Shown piece after piece: positions 7,547 through 17,383 of a stretch of DNA of 64,000 nt (the first letter of the stretch is position 1; each line of letters opens with the position of its first letter). A program made the translations under genes and the position numbers. The notes beneath the pieces were generated by a model. The model had not been told where the DNA came from. It searched no databases and worked only from the letters and a program-made list of their open reading frames with translations. The DNA comes from Cytobacillus sp. FSL H8-0458 (GTDB lineage Bacteria; Bacillota; Bacilli; Bacillales; Cytobacillaceae), in NCBI RefSeq assembly GCF_038002165.1, contig NZ_JBBOBR010000001.1:1674001-1738000 (forward strand), given 5' to 3'.

Positions 7547-8287
7547 ATGATGGAGATCATTAAAGTAAACAACTATGAAGAAATGAGTAAAACCGCAGCA
7601 GATTTTATTATCAGGAAAGTACGCCACTTTCCTGAAGCTACTCTCGGATTGGCAACCGGGAGTACACCTGTGGGAACATATAAACGTTTGATAGAAGATC
7701 ACCAAGATCACGGAACATCATATAAAAAGGTGACAACCTTTAATTTAGATGAGTATATTGGACTTTCTGGAGAAAATCCGCAAAGCTACCGATATTTTAT
7801 GGATACTCAATTGTTTAACCTTCTCGATATTTTTAAGGAAAACACTTTTGTCCCAAGCGGTACGGCCGGGGATTTGGAAGCAGAATGCCTAAATTATGAA
7901 AATAAGCTTAAAAACCATGGCGGAATTGATCTGCAAATTTTGGGAATCGGCAATAATGGGCACATTGGCTTTAATGAGCCAGGGACATCTTTTTCATCTA
8001 AAACTCATATTGTTGATTTAGCAGATTCCACTATTAAAGCTAATGCCAGGTTTTTTGATACGATCGAAGAGGTGCCGACCCAAGCTATTACAATGGGAAT
8101 CGCTACGATCATGCAGAGCAGGGAGATTCTCCTTCTTGCTTCAGGTGAAGCAAAAGCGGATGCCATTGGGCAGCTTCTTGGAAATGGTGTAAATGAACAG
8201 TTCCCTGCATCCATCTTAAGAAACCATCCGAATGTAAAAGTGATTGCAGACGAAGCAGCACTAAGCGCATCCAAAGTCAGGGTTTAA
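7547..8287 (+). CDS. nagB: Glucosamine-6-phosphate deaminase
   Basis: 246 residues. Motifs are LGLATGSTPVGTYK (phosphate loop), TFNLDEYIGL, GIGNNGHIGFNEPG (active site) and the closing DxA-rich helix. It converts glucosamine-6-phosphate to fructose-6-phosphate and ammonia, the last step in using imported GlcNAc. GGGAGG precedes tandem ATGs at 7547 and 7550; the second has the better spacing. No nagA (GlcNAc-6-P deacetylase) is nearby, so that gene must lie elsewhere. Confidence 0.93.
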   Translation: MMEIIKVNNYEEMSKTAADFIIRKVRHFPEATLGLATGSTPVGTYKRLIEDHQDHGTSYKKVTTFNLDEYIGLSGENPQSYRYFMDTQLFNLLDIFKENTFVPSGTAGDLEAECLNYENKLKNHGGIDLQILGIGNNGHIGFNEPGTSFSSKTHIVDLADSTIKANARFFDTIEEVPTQAITMGIATIMQSREILLLASGEAKADAIGQLLGNGVNEQFPASILRNHPNVKVIADEAALSASKVRV

Positions 8288-8301
8288 ATGAGGTAGTAAG
8301 A

Positions 8302-9039
8302 ATGCTGGAAAAATATCTGAATGACATAAAGGAATTATTGTCCCTCGTTGAAAAAGAAGAAGGGCAAAAGATGAAGAAAGCAGCCCGTGCATTGGCTGAA
8401 TGTATCCAAAACAATGGGATTATCCACGTATTTGGCTGCGGGCACTCGCATATGCTCGGGGAAGAGCTGTTTTACCGTGCTGGGGGACTTGCCCCCATTA
8501 AGCCTATTTTTGTAGAGGACTTAATGCTGCATAAGGGCGCAGTCCGTTCTTCTTCCTTGGAAAAGGAAAACAATTTTGCCGGGGGATTCATGGAGAATGC
8601 GGATATCCGGCCGAATGATGTTGTGATTGTGGCATCCACTTCAGGCCGGAATCCAGTGCCGGTGGATGTAGCTGAAATCTCTAAATCCAAGGGGGCATAC
8701 GTGATTGGGATAACTTCCCCGCGCTATGCTGAAACGTATTCTTCCCGCCACAATGAGGGGAAGTATCTGTTTTCATCAGTGGACCTGGCGATTGACAACC
8801 ATATCGAGCCAGGAGACGCCTTGATGCAGCACCCAGCTTTGGGGCTCCGGTTTGGCTCCGCCTCATCTATAATTGGCTTTGCGATTGTTAACAGCCTGAT
8901 GGCGGAAGCAGTGGAAGTGATGATTAAAAACGGGTTCGAGCCGCCAATTTTTAAAAGCGGAAATGTAGATGGAGCAGATCAGCATAACCGCGAGCTTGTG
9001 AAAAGGTATAAATCCCGAATTCCGCTGCTGGAAGGATAA
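8302..9039 (+). CDS. SIS-domain phosphosugar-binding protein (UPF0309 type)
   Basis: 245 residues with a SIS fold: VFGCGHSHMLGEELFYRAGG and later VIVASTSGRNPVPVDVA are the two sugar-phosphate binding segments. The family is predicted to bind or isomerise phosphosugars. It starts 14 nt after nagB, so it likely acts on an amino-sugar phosphate in the same pathway. The exact reaction is not known to me. Confidence 0.85.
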   Translation: MLEKYLNDIKELLSLVEKEEGQKMKKAARALAECIQNNGIIHVFGCGHSHMLGEELFYRAGGLAPIKPIFVEDLMLHKGAVRSSSLEKENNFAGGFMENADIRPNDVVIVASTSGRNPVPVDVAEISKSKGAYVIGITSPRYAETYSSRHNEGKYLFSSVDLAIDNHIEPGDALMQHPALGLRFGSASSIIGFAIVNSLMAEAVEVMIKNGFEPPIFKSGNVDGADQHNRELVKRYKSRIPLLEG

Positions 9040-9043
9040 CAGA

Positions 9044-9222
9044 ATGGATTTAACAAAGGCGATTGAACTGACCAGGCAATGATTCATAGCATTTATTCTA
9101 AGGGGCTATTAGATGTAGAGACCTTGAAATTAAGCCAGGACCTGGATAAGTTAATTGTTGAATCACAGCGATTGAAACGAGAGGCTAAAAAATTGGACCC
9201 TTTTGAGGTTATTTGCAAATAG
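9044..9222 (+). pseudogene. Spo0E-like aspartyl-phosphate phosphatase, frameshifted
   Basis: AAGGAT precedes ATG 9044, which encodes MDLTKAIELTRQ then TGA. The TGA overlaps an ATG at 9079 (ATGA) that opens 47 residues starting MIHSIYSKGLLDVETL and containing SQDLDKLI, the Spo0E-family signature that dephosphorylates Spo0A~P. Joined, the two parts give the usual two-helix Spo0E protein. A small deletion would explain the break. Alternatively, a shortened protein is made from 9079 by coupled re-initiation. The 3' end runs into the TGCAAATA array, whose first unit supplies the stop. Confidence 0.7.
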
Positions 9223-9430
9223 ATATGAAGAAATTGCAAATAAATAAGATAATTTGCAAATAGCCTGGGCAAACCTGCAAATAAAATGGAAAACTTGCAA
9301 ATAGAGTGGGAAGACCTGCAAATAAAAGAGAAGTTCGAAAAACAAACACTGACCATTTTGCAAATAAATCCGGTAATTTGCAAATAAACTAGGAAAACTT
9401 GCAAATAGACGCAGAAAACCCGCAAATAAC
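9211..9430. repeat. TGCAAATA array with 20-21 bp period
   Basis: Nine copies of TGCAAATA plus a final CGCAAATA are spaced 20 or 21 bp apart, with one gap of 42. This is two turns of DNA, so all copies face the same side of the helix. The intervals are purine-rich and not conserved. Several copies extend to the palindrome ATTTGCAAAT. The reverse-strand frames here are open only because of the 7-codon period. Confidence 0.85.
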
Positions 9431-9463
9431 CTCTCCCAATCGATAACGAAGCCAAATTCCAAC

Positions 9464-9502
9464 ACAAAAAAACCTCTCAGGCCATCATACCTGAGCGGTT
9501 TT
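9464..9502 (-). terminator. Terminator of the Bce-type permease gene
   Basis: CTCAGG and CCTGAG flanked by AACC and GGTT arms form a stem with an 8-nt loop. On the minus strand it ends in seven T just past the permease stop. Confidence 0.8.
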
Positions 9503-9507
9503 TCCGT

Positions 9508-11457
9508 CTATAGCGCATCTTTTATCACTTTTTTCGAATACATCACAGACAGTATTCCGAAAATCGAATAAAGAACGGTGTAAAGCACCATAATCAGGAT
9601 CATCGGCATCCAAAGCTCACTGCCGAAGAAGAACCAACCTGATTGAACTGCAAAGTAGCTGTGCAGAAGACCGACGATAAGCGGAATTCCAAAGTTGAAG
9701 GCCATTTTGGAACGAATTCCGCGCAGCAGGTCTCCCTGTGTAAAGCCTAGCTTTCTCAAAATCGTATAGTTTGGTTTTTCATCTTCACTTTGATCCATTT
9801 GTTTGAAATATAGAATGCAGCCTGAAGTGACCAGGAAGGTCAAGCCGAGAAACCCGACAATAAACATAACTAACCCCATATTCATTTTTTGCCTTGTGCT
9901 CATCTCTTGCTGCGAATCGGCTCTGCCGCTGAACTCCATCTCTTTAAAGAGTGTATTAGCTTTTTCAATATCGCTTTCATTCTTCATATCCACTCCGATG
10001 AAAAGCGAATCCTCCAGCTGAATTTCAGGATTAAGGTCTGCTTTCAGCTCTTCATACACCTTCTCATCCACAATGGCCAAGGGCAGACCGCCTGCTGTAA
10101 AATAAAACGGGATGACAAAGTCTTTATTTAGCCCTATATAATTTTGTTTAATGGAGGTAGTTTTTCCTTTGAACTCAAGATTTCCTGAGTCCTTGAGTGT
10201 CATGAACTTCTGCAGTGCATCGTTATATCCTGTCAGAACAGTTTCTTTTGGGGAAAGCTCCACGCCGGAAATGGCCTTTTCGCTTACAACAGGCAGATGC
10301 ATGTTTGGCGAATCAAAACCCATTTCGTCCAGATTAACATCCAGGATGTCCTTCATATCGGCTTCCACTTGTAATACTTCTATGCTTTGATCCTTATAGT
10401 CTAATCCATTTTCTTCAAGCCTGTCCGCAAACTTATCTGCATCCTCCCGGCTTGTGAATGAAAAGTGGGAAGGAAGACTGTCCTGGGCTGATTTTTCCGC
10501 TGAGTAGTAGGAAATATAGCTTAATGACAGCAGCCCGATCGCAAGGGCGGACACAGTTGTAATTATTGTTAAAAGCAGGGCACTCGACTTCATGCGGAAC
10601 ATGATGGAGGACAATGAAAGAACTTCATTAACATTCAGGTATCCATCTTTCCTTTTGCGAATCAGGCTCGCGATAAAGCTTACCGATCCTTTGTAGAAAA
10701 GATAGGTTCCAATGATAACGGAAGCAAGAATGACGACCATCGCGAAGAACAGCTCGTTCATGGATGTGAAATCCCCGCCAAATAATAGGGAAGAGATGTA
10801 ATAGCCCGCAATGATCAAGGCTAAACCAAGCACCCCCATGATCATTTCCCAAATGGATAGCTTTTTCACTTTTCCCTCGGCAAGCGAAACCACCCTGAAT
10901 AAAGATAGAATGGTTTGCCTCTTGATAAAAACAAAGTTCATCAGCATGATGAACATATAAATAACCGTAAAGACGATGACAGTCTGCAAAAGCGCCTCAC
11001 TTGAAAAGTGCAATGAAGCAATTCCTTCAACACCTGTCAATTTAAAAAGGACCATCAGTATTAATTTCGAAACCGAAAAACCGATAAAGATCCCAATGAT
11101 CAAGGAACCAAAATACAGCAAGAGATTTTCCAGGCTAAGCAGCCTGAAAATTTCATTTTTTGTCATTCCTATAAGCTGAAAAAGCCCGATTTCTTTGCTT
11201 CGCCTTTTGATAAAAATAGTGTTGGCATACAGCAGAAAGATAGAAACAATCGCAACGAGCAGGATGGAGGCCGTTTTTATGGCAGCCGCACCTTTAATCG
11301 AGCCTTTTGCTTCAGACATCGATGGGTCATATTGAAGGGTGACAAAGGCGAAATAGAGTGCGACACTGAAAATGAGCGCGAACACATAGAGATAATAATT
11401 TTTCAGATTCTTTTTCAGGTTGCGGAGGATGATGGTATTAATGCTCATGCTGCACAC
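9508..11457 (-). CDS. Bce-type ABC transporter permease
   Basis: 649 residues with the BceB layout: one N-terminal helix, a three-helix FtsX-like block, further helices, a large extracytoplasmic domain of about 200 residues (about 320-520) and a C-terminal FtsX block. Such permeases recognise cell-wall-active peptides like bacitracin and also relay their presence to the partner kinase. The gene overlaps the ATPase gene by 20 nt. The module order (regulator, kinase, ATPase, permease) and shared orientation support a complete resistance module. The actual drug is unknown. Confidence 0.9.
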   Translation of the reverse strand: MCSMSINTIILRNLKKNLKNYYLYVFALIFSVALYFAFVTLQYDPSMSEAKGSIKGAAAIKTASILLVAIVSIFLLYANTIFIKRRSKEIGLFQLIGMTKNEIFRLLSLENLLLYFGSLIIGIFIGFSVSKLILMVLFKLTGVEGIASLHFSSEALLQTVIVFTVIYMFIMLMNFVFIKRQTILSLFRVVSLAEGKVKKLSIWEMIMGVLGLALIIAGYYISSLLFGGDFTSMNELFFAMVVILASVIIGTYLFYKGSVSFIASLIRKRKDGYLNVNEVLSLSSIMFRMKSSALLLTIITTVSALAIGLLSLSYISYYSAEKSAQDSLPSHFSFTSREDADKFADRLEENGLDYKDQSIEVLQVEADMKDILDVNLDEMGFDSPNMHLPVVSEKAISGVELSPKETVLTGYNDALQKFMTLKDSGNLEFKGKTTSIKQNYIGLNKDFVIPFYFTAGGLPLAIVDEKVYEELKADLNPEIQLEDSLFIGVDMKNESDIEKANTLFKEMEFSGRADSQQEMSTRQKMNMGLVMFIVGFLGLTFLVTSGCILYFKQMDQSEDEKPNYTILRKLGFTQGDLLRGIRSKMAFNFGIPLIVGLLHSYFAVQSGWFFFGSELWMPMILIMVLYTVLYSIFGILSVMYSKKVIKDAL

Positions 11458-12199
11458 CGCCCAAAACGCCTTGTGTTTTCATAATATCCTTGAAAAAAGC
11501 CTGTCTTGATTGATCACCCTTATTCAGCTGAGTATAAATCTGGCCATCCTTGATGAAAATAACCCGGCTGCAGAAGCTTGCTGCTACAGGATCATGGGTG
11601 ACCATGATGATCGTTGCTTTCCTTTTCTGATTTAAATCACTTAGCTTATTTAACAGGTCTGAGGCTGACTTCGAATCCAGCGCACCTGTAGGCTCATCAG
11701 CGAAAATAATGCTTGGCTCATGAATAAACGCACGTGCAGCAGAAGTCCGCTGCTTTTGTCCGCCGGAAATTTCGTTCGGATATTTATCCTTTAATTCTAA
11801 AATGCCGAGCTCAGCCGCAACAGCCGCAAACTTTTCATCTGCCTCTTTTTTTGGTGTTTTGCTGATGGAGAGGGGGAGAAGGATATTTTCCTTCACTGTC
11901 AATGTATCCAGGAGATTATATTCCTGAAAGATAAATCCAAGATGCTTCTTGCGGAATTCAGCCAGCTGTTTTTCCTTCAGTCTTGTCATTTCCTTTCCTT
12001 CAATGTTGATTTGCCCGCCGCTTACACTGTCAATAGACGAAAGTACATTGAGAAGAGTGGTCTTCCCTGAACCTGAAGCACCCATAATGCTTACAAATTC
12101 ACCCGTTTCAATCTTCATATCAATTCCTTTTAATACTTCCTGCCTGTTAAATTTATTGCCGTAGTTTTTATGAACTTTTTTGGCTTCAAGTACAGTCAT
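11438..12199 (-). CDS. Bce-type ABC transporter ATP-binding protein
   Basis: 253 residues. Walker A is [11 protein letters not shown], the Q-loop is FIFQEYNLL, the signature is SGGQKQR and Walker B is [12 protein letters not shown]. It resembles BceA of antimicrobial-peptide resistance systems. It powers the permease encoded directly downstream. Its own promoter lies in the 99-nt gap after the kinase gene. Confidence 0.92.
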   Translation of the reverse strand: MTVLEAKKVHKNYGNKFNRQEVLKGIDMKIETGEFVSIMGASGSGKTTLLNVLSSIDSVSGGQINIEGKEMTRLKEKQLAEFRKKHLGFIFQEYNLLDTLTVKENILLPLSISKTPKKEADEKFAAVAAELGILELKDKYPNEISGGQKQRTSAARAFIHEPSIIFADEPTGALDSKSASDLLNKLSDLNQKRKATIIMVTHDPVAASFCSRVIFIKDGQIYTQLNKGDQSRQAFFKDIMKTQGVLGGVQHEH

Positions 12200-12227
12200 G
12201 TGTAACCATCCTTTCTTTGATAGCTTT

Positions 12228-12306
12228 ATTATAGAAGGTTACGTATATGTAATTCCTTCGATTGAACGAACAAACAGCAAAAGCATGTGACATTTTTGTC
12301 ACATGC
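12228..12306 (-). promoter_or_regulatory. Bce-type promoter and response-regulator operator
   Basis: A perfect 10-bp inverted repeat (arms GCATGTGACA and TGTCACATGC around TTTT, 12283-12306) overlaps the end of the kinase gene. Downstream on the minus strand is TATAAT (12233-12228) with no good -35 box, as expected for an activator-dependent promoter. GTGACA/TGTCAC repeats are of the type bound by BceR-like regulators. A hairpin terminator is less likely because there is no T-run. Confidence 0.65.
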
Positions 12307-13303
12307 CTGTTATTCTGTTGAAATCATTGCGAGTAGGGAAGACAAGTGTCATGATGGTGCCTTTGTCTAAAACAGACTCCGCACGGATTTTTATTTTCAG
12401 CTGGTCTGCGGCTTTTTTTGCTAAATACAACCCCATGCCTGTTGCTGCGTTTTCATGATGATTTGAAGTAGATGTGAATCCCTTCTCAAAGATTCGCGGC
12501 AAATCCCTTTGATCAATGCCTCTGCCAAAGTCCTGAATCCTTAAGGATATTTTACCGTCATGTTGGAAACTCGAAATCATAATGTCAGATTCCTCACTAT
12601 ACTTCACAGCATTGGTTAAAAGCTGGCGAATGATAAAACTGAACCATTTGGCATCGCTCAGAGCTTCCGTTTCTTCCATTTCCATTTCAAAGCCAATGCC
12701 TTTTTGCATGCACCAGGACTGCAGAGATTTGATTTCATTAAATAAGATATCTTCAAGATTAACTATTTCAATATACAAGTCATTTTCCATAGAAGGAATC
12801 CGCTTTTGATGGAGCTGCTGATCCAGAAGAAGGTGGATGCGGAGCCACTCATACGTAAGGGCGGATTTAAGATTCTGATCCTCAATCCGGTCAATCATAA
12901 GATGCATGGCAGTCAAGGGTGTTTTTACTTCATGAATCCAGGAGAGCAATTCATCTTTTTCCTGCTCGAGCAGGGTCCAATTCCGAGTGTACTCCTGTTT
13001 AAACCGCTCGGTTTGGCTAACCAGGCCTGACTCAATTATTTTTTCAAAAGGGCTGTTAGACTCCGGTATGCTCGATAAATCTAAATTATCTTCCCGCTCG
13101 GCTACTTCTCTGTAAAACCGTGTTTCTTTTTGATAACGGAGAAAGATGAACCCAGTAAAAATGATTGCAGATAAAAAGGTGTAATAAAGGAAGGGCTTAA
13201 GGGATATGGCCGAATCCATATATACTACAAAGGCAGCAAGCACCTGAAGGAAACCGAACAGCAGGATCCAGCTTGAGCGTTCCCTGATATATATCCTAAA
13301 CAT
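12299..13303 (-). CDS. Bce-type intramembrane-sensing histidine kinase
   Basis: 334 residues from the ATG at 13303. Two N-terminal helices with almost no external loop match the intramembrane-sensing class (BceS). The phospho-acceptor is the His in ELLSWIHEVKTPL; the ATPase has an N box (RQLLTNAVKYS), IQDFGRGID and GMGLYLAKK. The frame is open to 13381, but MFRIYIRERSSW is the usual start of the family and gives an 8-nt overlap with the regulator. It senses through the permease and phosphorylates the upstream-encoded regulator. Confidence 0.88.
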   Translation of the reverse strand: MFRIYIRERSSWILLFGFLQVLAAFVVYMDSAISLKPFLYYTFLSAIIFTGFIFLRYQKETRFYREVAEREDNLDLSSIPESNSPFEKIIESGLVSQTERFKQEYTRNWTLLEQEKDELLSWIHEVKTPLTAMHLMIDRIEDQNLKSALTYEWLRIHLLLDQQLHQKRIPSMENDLYIEIVNLEDILFNEIKSLQSWCMQKGIGFEMEMEETEALSDAKWFSFIIRQLLTNAVKYSEESDIMISSFQHDGKISLRIQDFGRGIDQRDLPRIFEKGFTSTSNHHENAATGMGLYLAKKAADQLKIKIRAESVLDKGTIMTLVFPTRNDFNRITGM

Positions 13304-14003
13304 GCGGGGAAACCTCTTCAATTGCCATATAACCCTGGCCGACCTTTGTTTCGATCCTGGCACCAAGCCCAATTTCGTCAAGCTTTTTCCTTAGTCTGTT
13401 AACATTGACCGTCAAAGTATTGTCACTAATGAACCGCTTGTCATCCCATAGGCTATTAATAATATCATCCCTGCTGACTATTTGATTTTTTCTTTCTATT
13501 AGAAGCTTTAATATGTAAATTTCATTTTTCGTTAATTCTATGGAACCACTCTCATTTGTAACAGTATTCTTTTCGAAATCAACCGCCGCACCGCACCAGG
13601 TCTTGAGGTTATTCTGAACGGCACTATAGTTATAGACACGCCTGAGTATTGCCTGTATTTTGGCAATCAGAACTTCGAAGTGAAAGGGCTTTTGGACAAA
13701 ATCGTCCGCGCCAAGCTGCATGGACATGACCATATCTGTTGGATGATCCCGGGATGACAGAAAAATAATCGGCACATTCGAATGTGAACGAATCATCCGG
13801 CACCAATGAAACCCGTCGAACTTCGGAAGCTGGATATCAATAATGACCAAATCAGGCTGAATGCCGGCAAACTCTTTCATGACTTCACTGAAGTCATGAA
13901 TTCCATGCACTTCATAAGACCACTGGGAGAGACGGTCTTTGATTTCAGTAAAAAGGGAGGCATCATCCTCAATTAAAAGCACTTTAAACAATTTGCTCAC
14001 CAC
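13296..14003 (-). CDS. Bce-type OmpR-family response regulator
   Basis: An N-terminal receiver (LLIEDDASL, phospho-Asp in LVIIDIQLPKFDG, Lys in VQKPF) is followed by a winged-helix DNA-binding domain (LTKNEIYILKLL, TLTVNVNRLRKKL). It belongs to the BceR-like group. The ATG at 14024 has no ribosome site; GGAAGG lies inside that stretch and serves the GTG at 14003 (11-nt spacing), so I chose 14003. It probably activates the ATPase-permease promoter at the inverted repeat. Confidence 0.85.
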   Translation of the reverse strand: MVSKLFKVLLIEDDASLFTEIKDRLSQWSYEVHGIHDFSEVMKEFAGIQPDLVIIDIQLPKFDGFHWCRMIRSHSNVPIIFLSSRDHPTDMVMSMQLGADDFVQKPFHFEVLIAKIQAILRRVYNYSAVQNNLKTWCGAAVDFEKNTVTNESGSIELTKNEIYILKLLIERKNQIVSRDDIINSLWDDKRFISDNTLTVNVNRLRKKLDEIGLGARIETKVGQGYMAIEEVSPHV

Positions 14004-14102
14004 ACTTTTGCATATTCCTTCCATTATTGTATAGGAAAAGCTGAAGGTGTGCCAGAATGTTTCGGTGCTGTGTTAAAATAAGGTAAAAAGCAGGTTTTGA
14101 TT

Positions 14103-14810
14103 ATGGAAATCTTACTTTTCATCCTAATTATTTTATTAGCATCCATTTTACAGACAAGCACGGGATTCGGATTCTCAATCCTGGCCACACCGTTTTTACT
14201 GCTTCTTTTTGAACCTAAAGAAGCCATTCAAATCAATTTGATTTTATCTTTAATTATTTCTGCTGCCTTATTCTCAAAAATCAAGAAGGATACAGACATT
14301 GGAGTTTTGAAAAGGTTCGCAGTTGGCAGTGCAGCCGGGCTGCCTATCGGTATTGGAATTTTTTTATTTTTAGACATTTCCCGGCTGAAATTAGCTGTCA
14401 GTTTCATTATTTTGCTTTTAACACTCCTTTTGATGGCGAATGTCCGTGTGAAAGAAACAAGCCGGAGGGATTATTCAGTGGGTGGATTGTCAGGAATCAT
14501 GACAACCAGCATTGGCATGCCCGGTCCGCCGCTTCTGTTGTATTTTTCAGGAACGGATACTGAAAAAGAGCGGCTTAGGGGAACTACTTTGGCTTTTTAC
14601 TTGTTTATCTACTCAGCCAGTCTGGTGTTTCAGATCATCTTTGCAGGGACAAATAAGACGATTTGGCTTTCAAGCTTGTATGCTTTGCCGCTGGTGCTGC
14701 TGGGTCTATATCTGGGACAAATTTTATTTGTTAAAATCAATCAGCGTTTTTTTAAGATTTTTACATATATTATATTGATTTTCACTGGAGTTTACCTACT
14801 GATTGAATAA
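14103..14810 (+). CDS. TauE/SafE-family permease (TSUP)
   Basis: 235 residues with about seven to eight hydrophobic segments and the family patterns LQTSTGFGFSILATP and GLSGIMTTSIGMPGPPLLLYF, related by internal duplication. TSUP proteins export sulfite, sulfonates or related anions; the substrate here is unknown. A TTG at 14097 is also possible, but AGG is better placed for ATG 14103. Confidence 0.85.
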   Translation: MEILLFILIILLASILQTSTGFGFSILATPFLLLLFEPKEAIQINLILSLIISAALFSKIKKDTDIGVLKRFAVGSAAGLPIGIGIFLFLDISRLKLAVSFIILLLTLLLMANVRVKETSRRDYSVGGLSGIMTTSIGMPGPPLLLYFSGTDTEKERLRGTTLAFYLFIYSASLVFQIIFAGTNKTIWLSSLYALPLVLLGLYLGQILFVKINQRFFKIFTYIILIFTGVYLLIE

Positions 14811-14842
14811 CTGAAACAATTTCTTTAAAAATAACGAAAAGG

Positions 14843-15319
14843 GTGTACGCGTTGAGTAAAAAACAGGTCTATTGGAGCTTAAGCTTCATGTTTTCCTTCT
14901 TTGGTTTTTACCTTATAGAACATGTTTTTACGGTAAAGCCACATGTGATTTCCGGCAATGGAAATTTGGGCATCCTCGTAATTTTGCTTTTTTCACCTGT
15001 CTTTATTTCCAGTTGGGTCTATACTTTTAAACTGGTAAAAGCAAAAATTGTGATAGATAGTAAAATGACTATAGGTATTTTACTTTTTGCATTTGCCGTA
15101 TGTGTTTTGCTGATGATTATAATTAATGATTACACAAGTGAGCTAATCACTGCTTTTGGAGGAACACCTGATAACCCGGAATCAAGAATTTACCGTTTTG
15201 GCTGGTTCAATCAATACACAAATAGTCTATACTTTAATGTTTATACCTTTTTCTTAACCCATATTATCACCGTAATTTTAGGCATTCTTTCAGCTTTGAG
15301 GAAGGCAAAGCTATATTAA
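14843..15319 (+). CDS. Hypothetical four-helix membrane protein
   Basis: About 158 residues with four hydrophobic segments separated by short polar loops, and a conserved-looking FGGTPDNPESRIYRFGWF loop between helices 3 and 4. I do not recognise the family. GTG 14843 abuts the AAAAGGG site; a TTG at 14852 has better spacing and may be the true start. It ends just before a strong terminator. Confidence 0.65.
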   Translation: MYALSKKQVYWSLSFMFSFFGFYLIEHVFTVKPHVISGNGNLGILVILLFSPVFISSWVYTFKLVKAKIVIDSKMTIGILLFAFAVCVLLMIIINDYTSELITAFGGTPDNPESRIYRFGWFNQYTNSLYFNVYTFFLTHIITVILGILSALRKAKLY

Positions 15320-15322
15320 AAA

Positions 15323-15353
15323 ACTCGCCACAAGCAAACATGTGGCGAGTTTC
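15323..15353. terminator. Bidirectional terminator
   Basis: AAACTCGCCACA and TGTGGCGAGTTT form a 12-bp stem with an 8-nt loop between two convergent genes. A/T runs on both sides suit both directions. Confidence 0.85.
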
Positions 15354-15374
15354 TCTTAATTTTAGAAGGTAATT

Positions 15375-17165
15375 TTATTGAACCCCAACAGCATCATATG
15401 CTGCCATGACGGCCTTTACCTCAGCTGAAGGCTGTCCGTTTCGATCCGGATGCAGGTCTCTTGCTGCCTGGATGGCTGCCTGGCGCATTTGGCTGAAGTC
15501 GGAGCTTGCTGTCAGGTAATGGGTAAGTGCTCTGTAGAAAATCTTTTCGGCTTTTGTTTTTCCGATGCCTGTAACCGAAACACCGTAATGAGTGCCTCCA
15601 TCTGTGATTAGGTGGGCAGCTTTGTTGTTGATGCTGCTGTTGATATGGACACCGCCTTTATCAAGCTCTCCTATATAACGTTTGCTGTAGTGATCAGGGT
15701 AGTAGCCTGATTCTGTATAGCCGCCAATATAGACGGAACCCGGGTCACTCATAGAACGAAGACCGTCACCTGGTGTATTTGGCGTCCAAATATCTTCACC
15801 TAATAACCAAAGATCTTCGCCTGTTTTATTTTCAGCGAAAGCCCCTAAAATATCTGCAATTGATTCATTGATCGCACCGGATTCATTTTCATAAATTAAA
15901 TCGGCTGTATTGGTGATTACGCCGTGTGTCATTTCATGCCCGATAACATCAAGACCACCAGAGAGCGATATCATGCGAGTCCCGTCACCATCACCGTATA
16001 GCATCTGCTTGCCATTCCATGCAGCATTATTCCACTTCGAACCGATATGGACAGTTGAAACTAATTTCATCCCTTCGCCATCAAGGGAATCCCGGCCATG
16101 AACCTTTTTATAATAGTCATAAACTTTTCCTGCGTTCACATGGGCAGACACCGCAGAAGGATCGTAGAAGAAGTCGTTTCTGCTTTCCACCTCGAATCCG
16201 GTCATACCAAGCAGACCTGAAAGGATAATAAACGCGTTTTCAGGCATGCGGTTCGCTTTGAATGTATGAACACCTTCCGATCTTGTCCCATCGAATAAAT
16301 AGTGCGTTCCTGTTTCCGGGTCTTTAACCGCCTGGAATGATTGAAGTGTCCCGAAAATATCCATTCCCCTTGCCTGAACAGGTTCTGAAACAGTCGGAAG
16401 TGCTTTCGGTGCGGGCTGGGAAGAAGCCGTCTGCTGTGCCTCAGGTTGTTCAGGTGAAGATGGAGTCAGTTCTGCGATGGCATTATAGCTATGAATAATG
16501 TTTCCAGTTGCAGCATCTACAAAATAATGCCAATACCCCGGTGAAGGTGCTGAGGTGGATGCTGTTACATAATAAGCCAGAAGCTTTTGCCCATTATGGG
16601 GATAAATAACAAGTTCTCCTTCTATACCATCATAGCTCTTCACTTCTCCAATTTTATCTTCAATGCTTTCCTTTACCTTATCCAGTGCTTCATCTTCGCC
16701 CAGTTTCGCATCAGTTGGAATAATGGAACGTGCCAGATTTGGTGTAACCTTACCGAAGAAGGCTGTCACATTATTACTTTCATCCAAAGCAATGGTCTGC
16801 TGTGATCCGTATACTGGTATTCCGTTGTATTGCTCTACTGTTCTGAAATGGTGTGTGTTCGTTTCCTTATCATTAAATTGATCAATGATTTTGAATTGGT
16901 CCTTGGCCTCGTAGCCCGCATTTTTAAATAAGTTCGCCTTTGATTGAAGGAACGCATATACAGCTTCTTCCTTACTCAGTCCTTCAGGAGCTTGCCAGGT
17001 CCCAATTATGTAGGAAGGCGTCTTTAATTCCTGATGATACTTAACGATTTCTTCATTTGCCAGCACATTTTTTGCGGGCAGTGATAGTCCCGAGATGGCA
17101 AACGAAGCTGCCAGAACCGCAGGGAGGACTTTCTTTTTTAGCTGATTTCTTTTCAAACTGATCAC
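15375..17165 (-). CDS. Bacillolysin, M4 neutral metalloprotease
   Basis: 596-residue secreted prepro-enzyme: signal peptide (ending near LSLPAKNVLA), a fungalysin/thermolysin propeptide and PepSY region to about residue 240, then the M4 catalytic domain and its C-terminal domain. The zinc motif is HEMTH (His410, Glu411, His414) with the third ligand in GAINESIAD (Glu434) and the transition-state His in GGVHINSSINNKAAH. All catalytic residues are present. It degrades extracellular protein. It is divergent from the matrix operon, which it shares a 218-nt upstream region with. Confidence 0.94.
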   Translation of the reverse strand: MISLKRNQLKKKVLPAVLAASFAISGLSLPAKNVLANEEIVKYHQELKTPSYIIGTWQAPEGLSKEEAVYAFLQSKANLFKNAGYEAKDQFKIIDQFNDKETNTHHFRTVEQYNGIPVYGSQQTIALDESNNVTAFFGKVTPNLARSIIPTDAKLGEDEALDKVKESIEDKIGEVKSYDGIEGELVIYPHNGQKLLAYYVTASTSAPSPGYWHYFVDAATGNIIHSYNAIAELTPSSPEQPEAQQTASSQPAPKALPTVSEPVQARGMDIFGTLQSFQAVKDPETGTHYLFDGTRSEGVHTFKANRMPENAFIILSGLLGMTGFEVESRNDFFYDPSAVSAHVNAGKVYDYYKKVHGRDSLDGEGMKLVSTVHIGSKWNNAAWNGKQMLYGDGDGTRMISLSGGLDVIGHEMTHGVITNTADLIYENESGAINESIADILGAFAENKTGEDLWLLGEDIWTPNTPGDGLRSMSDPGSVYIGGYTESGYYPDHYSKRYIGELDKGGVHINSSINNKAAHLITDGGTHYGVSVTGIGKTKAEKIFYRALTHYLTASSDFSQMRQAAIQAARDLHPDRNGQPSAEVKAVMAAYDAVGVQ

Positions 17166-17383
17166 CTCTTAGTTTGGATTGGTATTTCAAGGTCCATTAT
17201 TCTGAAAATTCCACAAATGGTCAATTGGGATATAGGAATCAGCGATATGCCTGTCTTTCATGAATTCGGAAATCAAAATAGCCTGTATTTTGCCTTGGAA
17301 TACCGCAAAATAACCCAATTTACTTTGCACATGGCCTCTCGTATGCTTGTTCCACAGACACCTTTTCGAGAGGAGAGCAGGGG

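Noticed and set aside
9093..9467. Two long reverse-strand frames over the TGCAAATA array
   Set aside because: They are open because the repeat period is about seven codons. They have no ribosome site, and the protein is a Leu/Tyr/Phe-rich repeat with no conserved domain.
12283..12306. Intrinsic terminator of the kinase gene
   Set aside because: The stem is perfect, but no T-run follows on the minus strand; an operator is the better reading.
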